The position numbers were made by a program, and so were the translations under genes. Under the pieces are notes generated by a model. It was not told the origin of the DNA. It did no database searches and saw nothing but the letters and a program-made list of their open reading frames with translations. Positions 58,852 to 64,000 of a stretch of 64,000 nucleotides of DNA are shown in pieces; the stretch's first letter is position 1, and the number at the start of each line of letters is the position of its first letter. Location of the stretch: assembly GCA_963828075.1 (NCBI GenBank), contig CAWHDH010000007.1, forward strand, positions 281,156 through 345,155, in the 5' to 3' direction. Source of the stretch: JACCYI01 sp963828075. GTDB taxonomy: Bacteria; Actinomycetota; Thermoleophilia; Solirubrobacterales; Solirubrobacteraceae.

Positions 58852-59408
58852 GCGCGCGAGAGATCCCGCTGTTTCCCCTCAACACGGTGCTGTTTCCCGG
58901 TGGGCCGCTGCCGCTGCGGATCTTCGAGACCCGGTACGTGGACATGGTCCGTTACTGCATGCGGGAGCAATCGCCGTTCGGGGTGGTGCTGATCCGGGCC
59001 GGCTCGGAAGTGGGCACGGCGCCGTGGGAGAAACGAGTGCTGTCGGGTACGACGGCGCGGCATAGTGGATTTCAACTCGCTGCCGGATGGCCTGCTCGGC
59101 ATCACCTGCCAGGGCGAGCGGAAGTTCTCGGTCGTCGAAGCACTGGCAGCAGGAAGACGGCCTGCACTTGGCCGACGTCGAGTTTGCGGAGCCCGAAGAG
59201 CCCGTGGACCTGCCCGTCGAGTACGATCACCTGGGTGAGCTGCTACGCAAGGTGTTGCCGGAGTTGGGTGAGCTGTATGCCCATGTGCCAAATCTTCACG
59301 AATGCCTCGTGGGTGGGCTGCCGGCTGGCCGAAATCCTGCCGATCGCCTTGTCCGAGAAGCAATATTGCCTCGAGCTCGATGACCCGTTGCCGCCTGGCG
59401 CGTTCTGA
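58848..59408 (+). pseudogene. Lon substrate-binding (LON_N) domain protein, frameshifted
   Basis: The start reads REIPLFPLNTVLFPGGPLPL and RIFETRYVDMVRYCMREQSP, the LON_N signature of small stand-alone proteins. The frame then shifts near 59,060, 59,140 and 59,290; fragments EYDHLGELLRKVLPELGELY and RLAEILPIALSEKQYCLELD lie in different frames. It begins at the mpl stop (CTG at the overlap, so the true start codon may be misread). Confidence 0.7.
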
Positions 59409-59433
59409 GCCCGTTGATCCGCAAGGCGGAAGA

Positions 59434-60670
59434 CTGAGTCCAGTCGAGCGCCGCGACTTCTTGAGCTGACGGCGGGATCGCTGGCGCGTACCCGGGGCAC
59501 TGGCGGCATCAATGGAGGCGCTTCCGGCGGTGCCCAGCGCTTGGCCGCGACCACGGCGGTAAGGTCGGGAGCGCCGGGTGCATCAGGCCACTGGGCTGAC
59601 GCATCATCGTGAATGCACTCGGCGGCTTGGAGGATCCCAATCCCAATCCGTCCGACGAGCGAGGGATTCGCGACGCACAAACGTCTGGGCTGACTGCCAG
59701 TAATGTGACGCTCGGTTATGTGTTCGGCGAGGGCGAACCGTTTGAGAAGTACCGTCCGCGACATCGCGAAAACTGACGCGCGAATCCGCGCGGATCCGAG
59801 CAACCTGCTCGAAGGTCTATACCGCCGCAGACATCCTGCGTGGCCAGAACGAAGCAAAATCGGCCTGATCTATGGCTTTCAGAACGCTGCCATGTTGGGC
59901 AATGACGCCTCGCGCGGCGAGATCTTCGCCGGGCCTGGGCGCCCGCGTCATACAATTGACTTACAACGGGCCCAACGCGCTCGGCGATGGACTCCATGGC
60001 TCCCGGGAATCGCGGCTCGACGCCCTTCGGCCACGAAGTCGTCGACCAATTGAATGCCAATCAGGTCATGGTCGATCTCTCCCACAGTGGCCGGCAAATC
60101 TGCCTGGATGCCGCAAAGCGCAGTTCCAAGCAGCCGATCTCTGTCAATCACACAGGCTGCCGCGCCCTGGTGAACGTCCCGCGCAACAAGACAGACGAGG
60201 AGCTGCGGCTCGTCGCCTCGAAGGGCGGATTTGTCGGGATCTATTTCATGCCCTTTCTCAATAAGACCAGCCACGCGACTGGCGGACGATGTCGTGGCGC
60301 ACATCGACCATGCCGTGAATGTCTGCGGCGAGGATGCCGTTGGGATTGGCACTGACGGAACGGTGACCGCCATCGACGATCTGAAGGCGATACATGGCCG
60401 TCATGGCGCAGGAGCATGACGGAACGCGTCAAAGCGGGCATCAGCGCTCCCGGGAAGGACCTGACACCGTGCCGTTCGTTGTCAACCTGCGGGGCGTCAA
60501 CCAGTTCTACGAGCTAGCGGATCGCCTGCAGGGAAGGGCTACTCCACCGAGCGCGTGGAAAAATTCTCGGGCCGAATTTTGTCCGCTATGCCCGCGATGT
60601 CTGGGCGGATAAATCGGACGAGGAAGTATCCCATCAGCCACCGTCCAGGCAAACACCAGCCAACCGATAA
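59434..60670 (+). pseudogene. Membrane dipeptidase (M19), heavily frameshifted
   Basis: An apparent twin-arginine leader is broken (VERRDFL then a stop). Later pieces are typical of M19: MVDLSHSGRQICLDAAKRSS, SVNHTGCRALVNVPRNKTDE, VVAHIDHAVNVCGEDAVGIG and NFVRYARDVWADKSDEE. The zinc ligands fall in the SHSG and NHTG/HIDH segments. At least six indels are needed to join them. M19 enzymes cleave dipeptides, often D-amino acid-containing, in the periplasm. Confidence 0.6.
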
Positions 60671-61462
60671 ACCCGTCGAACTGACTCAGCAGGAAGCTCA
60701 GGGGTTGGTCGCGCACCGGATTGGTCAGCTCGCGAGCGATCAGCATCACCCATACCCAGCCGGCGTGTAGCCCGAGCAGGCCGCGATGTTGCCCCGCCTC
60801 GCACGAATCATAGCGAGAGTCATCCCGACTGCGAACAGACAAAAGTACGCATCTGCCATCGTCCAGCGGCCGCGAAAACCAGCCGGCGTACCGGCCAGCA
60901 GGTCGAGTCCGCTGTGAGGTCACCTGGTCCGGTGCGATATGTAGCTCGCCAGGAAGTGCACGGCCGCGTAAATGAGGAGGTCAGGAGGATGGCCCATTTC
61001 GTCCCGGATTCGCGCGCGATGGCCGCAGAACATGACACCGCGCAGCATCGTCTCCTCGATGAGACCGACAGCGATGCCACTCAGGAGGCGATTGAACACG
61101 ATCTTCGCCAGCTTGCCACCCGTGGCGCTGGAGCGTGCGTCCAGTCCAACAGCCCAGCGCGGTCATGATCCCACGATGGCGACCATGCCGATCACCCCGA
61201 GGGCCGAGCGGCGGTCAACATCTCCCGAATGAAGAGGGACGCGGCAGCCCGTAGCCGATGCTCCGCTTGTCGGAGAGTCCCAGCGCGGCGTGCAACCAGG
61301 ACGAAGCCGACGACGAGCGCCAGCATGCCGATGCGCTCACCGATGCGATGAAACGGCAAATCGAAGTGGGGATGCAAGAGCAGCCACGCCGGGTAGGTGA
61401 AAACGGCGACTCGAGGCCAGCGCCGCCAACATCAGGCCGAAGAACAGGAGAAACGCGCGCAT
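60640..61462 (-). pseudogene. CPBP intramembrane metalloprotease, frameshifted
   Basis: Start ATG 61462 follows AGGAGG with 8-nt spacing, giving MRAFLLFFGLMLAALASS and LALVVGFVLVARRAG helices. The catalytic region appears in a shifted frame as LIEETMLRGVMFCG (EExxxR) and AAVHFLASY (FxxxH-like). The 3' end overlaps the dipeptidase on the other strand; where it ends is uncertain. CPBP (Abi) proteases act in the membrane, some on prenylated proteins or bacteriocins. Confidence 0.6.
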
Positions 61463-61577
61463 CAGCAAGGCCTCCTGAGAGACGAATTAGACCGCAAAGC
61501 CGGAGGCTGTTGGGGTGTCGCCGCGTTGTCGACTACAGACAATGGCATTGCGGTCAATAACCATGGAAGGTTGGGTC

Positions 61578-61985
61578 ATGCAAGAACAACGGGCACGTAA
61601 AGATTCTTCAGGCTCTCGTACAGGGAGTGGATCCAACGACGGGCGCGGAGCTGGAGGCGGAACGGTGCTGCAGCGGGCGGATGTGCTTCGCGCGTTGCTG
61701 GCCGGCGTCACCGCTCTGGAGCAGCTTTCGGCACGGGCGCAGAGGCGGGCGCAATTACCGGAAAATGTTGGCTTGCCGTGGACTGCCGATGAGGAGCGCG
61801 CGCTGGTTTCGGGTTCCAGAGCGGGCGATCCGCTGGCGGATATTGCGTCGAAACACGGACGGACCCTGCGAGCTATCGAGGCTCGCCTCGAGAGGCTCGG
61901 GCTGATTACCGCCGAGCAGCGGACGACCAACAACAGCTTCACGGGATCCCCAGCATCGCGCGCCACCGATCCGCAACCGCCGTGA
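61578..61985 (+). CDS. Small protein with SANT/HTH-like domain
   Basis: The 135-residue product is an intact frame. A Gly/Ser/Arg-rich head leads to WTADEERALVSGSRAGDPLA and SKHGRTLRAIEARLERLGLI, a helix-turn-helix pattern seen in small proteobacterial proteins with a Myb/SANT-like motif. It is one of the few unbroken genes of the foreign part. Function is unknown; DNA binding is possible. ATG 61563 is an alternative start. Its last 47 nt overlap the convergent glycosyltransferase. Confidence 0.55.
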   Translation: MQEQRARKDSSGSRTGSGSNDGRGAGGGTVLQRADVLRALLAGVTALEQLSARAQRRAQLPENVGLPWTADEERALVSGSRAGDPLADIASKHGRTLRAIEARLERLGLITAEQRTTNNSFTGSPASRATDPQPP

Positions 61986-63005
61986 GTCGGAAGCGCGGAT
62001 CGGGAGCGGCGCTCGGGCGGCGTCCCGCGCGCCAGGCGCGGATACGCTCGATGTAGGCGTCAAACAGTCCAAAGCTGTCGGCGACTCGCGCAGGTCCGCT
62101 GCGCCAGCCGGCGAGAAGTCTGGAATGTTGCTTCGTACGCCCGCTGGCCAAATGTCACGGGAAGTACCTGCTGCGGGTCGCCGACGATTTCGGCGGCCGC
62201 GCCGCATCGCATGTGAGTATCGGCGTCCCCACGGCCTTGGATTCGGCGAACACCAGGCCGAAGGTTTCGGGCAGTACGAAGTTGGAAAAGAAGTGCACAG
62301 GGCGGTGCGGACCTCCTTGTGGATGCGCTCCTGCGGCTGCGGGCCGAGATATTCGACACCCTCGATGGTCGATGACCTGCGAAATTTGTAACCCGGGTTA
62401 CCGACCTGCAGCCGAAGGTCAGGCATTCTCCGGCGCAAGGCGCGAAAGGCGTCGAGGCTGAACGCCAGGCCCTTGTTCGGCGAGAGAAAAAGACCAGCTT
62501 GCGCTCATCGAACGCCGAGCCGTCCGGCACGAGATCGTCGGCGACGGGGTTGTAAATCGTTACGGCCCGCACGACGTCGGCCACTCCGAATTCGGCGGAC
62601 GGTAGCTTCGACACCGCCGACGCTTGAGTATCCGAAACGCAAATCGATGGTGACGTTGCGTTCGCGCAGGTGCTGCGCCGTGGAGGCGAGCCGGCGGCCC
62701 GCGTTTCGAGCCGGGATTCAGTTGATCGTGGACCCATAGGTACGTCTTTGCGTCGGGGTAAAGCTCCCGCACCTTCGGAAGCGCGCGGGAGTCGCGATTC
62801 AGGATCACGTGTTCGATCCCGCAATCTTGCCCGGCGGCAGGTAGGAGCCGTAAGCCTCGGTACGGTTGTGCTGCATGACGAACGCACCGAGCGCGTCCGC
62901 GACGCGCGTGACGCTGGCTTCGGTTCCGCCGGTGGCCTGCTGCCGGAGCGTACGAGTGTCGTACGGCCGCTGGCAGGATGGGTCGAAGAACAACACGGAG
63001 CTCAT
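61939..63005 (-). pseudogene. Glycosyltransferase family 4, frameshifted
   Basis: The start MSSVLFFDPSCQRPYDTRTL and QATGGTEASVTRVADALG (ATG 63005) leads through frames containing YPDAKTYLWVHDQLNPGSKR, ICVSDTQASAVSKLPS and RAVTIYNPVADDLVPDGSAF to YLGPQPQERIHKEVRTALC and a last piece ending RWRAMLGIP at 61939. This is a GT-B enzyme with at least six indels. A GGTEA motif near the N-terminus is a typical donor-side loop. Confidence 0.65.
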
Positions 63006-63029
63006 TAACGAGATATTTACATATGACCA

Positions 63030-63777
63030 ATGAAGCTGTACCGCCTGCATCATCACGTACAACGAGGCGGACCGGATCGAGGCCTGCCTGCAGTCGGTGG
63101 GCTTCTGCGACGAGATCGTCGTCGTTGACTCCCATTCCACTGATCGACCCGCGCCATTGCCGCAGCCCTGGGCGCCCGCGTCATCGAGCGCGACTGGCCA
63201 GGATATCGGTCGCAGAAGCAATTTGCGATTGAGAGTGCCGGCACGACTGGGTCCTGTGCCTGGATGCGGATGAGCGCGTGACCGGGGAGTTGCGCCAGGA
63301 GATCGAGGCCTGCGGGCGCGGGACTTTCGCGGATTTCGCCGGCTGGTCAGTGCCGCGGATTACGGATTATTTCGGCCGCTTTCTTCGGCATGGTAATGCG
63401 TATCCCGACCGGCTGATCCGGCTATTCGATCGCCGGCGCGGGGGCTGGAAAGGCCAGGAAATCCACGAGAACACGCGCGTAACGGACGTGTTGGGCGGTT
63501 CGCGGGCACCTCGAGCATTTTTCTTATCGGAGCCTGACGGACCATCACAAGCGGATGGCGCGCTACGCTGATCATGGCGCGTTCGCTTTATGCGCGGGGA
63601 GGCGCTGTGGACTCGTCAAGGTGCTGATGAATCCGCTCTGGCGGTTCTTTCGCGGTTACGTGCTTCGTCTGGGGTTCCTCGACGGTTGGCGCGGGCTCGT
63701 TTTCGCCCTCGTCGAGGCCAATTACGTCCGCCGCAAATATTGGGTTTCTTCATGTTGTCAAAGGACTGCTCCCGTGA
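63030..63777 (+). pseudogene. Glycosyltransferase family 2 (WaaE-like), frameshifted
   Basis: A one-base insertion near 63,040 displaces CIITYNEADRIEACLQSVGF. Later pieces are EIVVVDSHSTD, ALGARVIERDWPGYRSQKQF, WVLCLDADERVTGELRQEIE, VPRITDYFGRFLRHGNAYPD and MARYADxMARSLYA in shifting frames, ending GFLHVVKGLLP at 63777. This is the pattern of LPS-core beta-1,4-glucosyltransferase WaaE/KdtX, another Gram-negative marker. Confidence 0.75.
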
Positions 63778-63818
63778 GAATCAGACCCACTTGCGCGCGG
63801 CCAGTGCCGCGCAATCAA

Positions 63819-64000
63819 TTAATTGATGGATTCGGCTTTGTAACCGTCGCGGCGCATCAGCTCGAGCAACCCACCGTCACCGACCAGATGCAGCGCGCCG
63901 ACAACGACGAATAATCCTGATTGCCGTGCAAGAGCTTCTCGATCTGCGGGACCCAGCGCTTGTTTCGCTCTGTGACGAGCACCCGGTACAGGTTGGATCA
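63819..64000 (-). CDS. TraB/GumN family protein, C-terminal end (partial)
   Basis: The minus strand reads LYRVLVTERNKRWVPQIEKL from the window end, then, after one frame change near 63,905, VVGALHLVGDGGLLELMRRD and GYKAESIN with TAA at 63819. The RNxxW and GALHLxGxxGL motifs are diagnostic of TraB/GumN metal-dependent protease-like proteins. The rest lies beyond the window. Confidence 0.7.
   Translation of the reverse strand, partial: IQPVPGARHRAKQALGPADREALARQSGLFVVVGALHLVGDGGLLELMRRDGYKAESIN

Noticed and set aside
54490..64000. Genomic island acquired from a proteobacterium
   Set aside because: Housekeeping genes (mpl, rnd) with indels everywhere, a join cutting two genes, and indels on both sides favour an assembly chimera. 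There is no integrase, att site or transposase.

Overview
The window is a chimera of two kinds of DNA. Positions 1 to about 54,480 are very GC-rich and read as the chromosome of a Gram-positive high-GC actinobacterium. The gene content and the look of the proteins (an LPxTG-tailed surface protein, a proton-pumping pyrophosphatase, Rex, a C-terminal sigma-A fragment, many leaderless genes with a TAnnnT box 6-9 nt before the start codon) fit the class Thermoleophilia (Solirubrobacter/Conexibacter-like). That placement is inference; no 16S gene is present. Positions from about 54,490 to 64,000 are visibly lower in GC and carry a proteobacterial gene set (rnd, mpl, a WaaE-type GT2, TraB/GumN, a CPBP protease). 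Almost every gene there is broken by single-base indels. The join cuts two genes at once, and indels already appear on the actinobacterial side from about 52,690. The simplest reading is a low-coverage, error-rich read end that is chimeric, not a genomic island.

Layout of the actinobacterial part. 1-7.2 kb: two tandem secreted polysaccharide deacetylases, an MBL-like protein, an FAD monooxygenase, a secreted GH3 hexosaminidase, an NAD(P)-binding protein and a TVP38-type membrane protein. 7.2-10.4 kb (minus): a large secreted FG-GAP/VWA protein and two small conserved genes. 10.4-14.3 kb: a tandem 46-bp repeat, then a heterodimeric ABC exporter with one degenerate ATP site. 14.3-15.4 kb: a gene-free stretch packed with palindromes. 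15.4-24.9 kb (minus): a nine-gene LacI-controlled operon combining a PotABCD-type ABC importer with a uronate pathway (tagaturonate epimerase, fructuronate-reductase-type SDR, mannonate dehydratase, IolB-like isomerase).

24.9-36.7 kb: a frameshifted HNH gene beside tRNA-Gln(CTG), a Crp-like regulator, a ferredoxin-reductase-like flavoprotein, two TrkA/RCK proteins, an APC-UspA transporter plus a truncated paralogue, the H+-pyrophosphatase, a YbdK-type ligase and Rex. 37.0-42.7 kb (minus): an overlapping operon tsaE-tsaB-rimI-tsaD (t6A synthesis) continuing into a catalytically dead subtilase and a glutaredoxin-like protein. 42.7-54.0 kb: a surface-polysaccharide cluster with two flippases, an O-antigen ligase/polymerase, GT2, GT4, a methyltransferase and two paralogous polytopic membrane proteins.

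Several intergenic regions hold repeat families that I do not recognise: paired GTCGG palindromes at three loci, hairpins with a conserved GTCATRG loop, a 46-bp tandem array with an inverted copy, and a roughly 160-bp inverted-repeat element. There is no transposase, CRISPR array or phage gene in the window.
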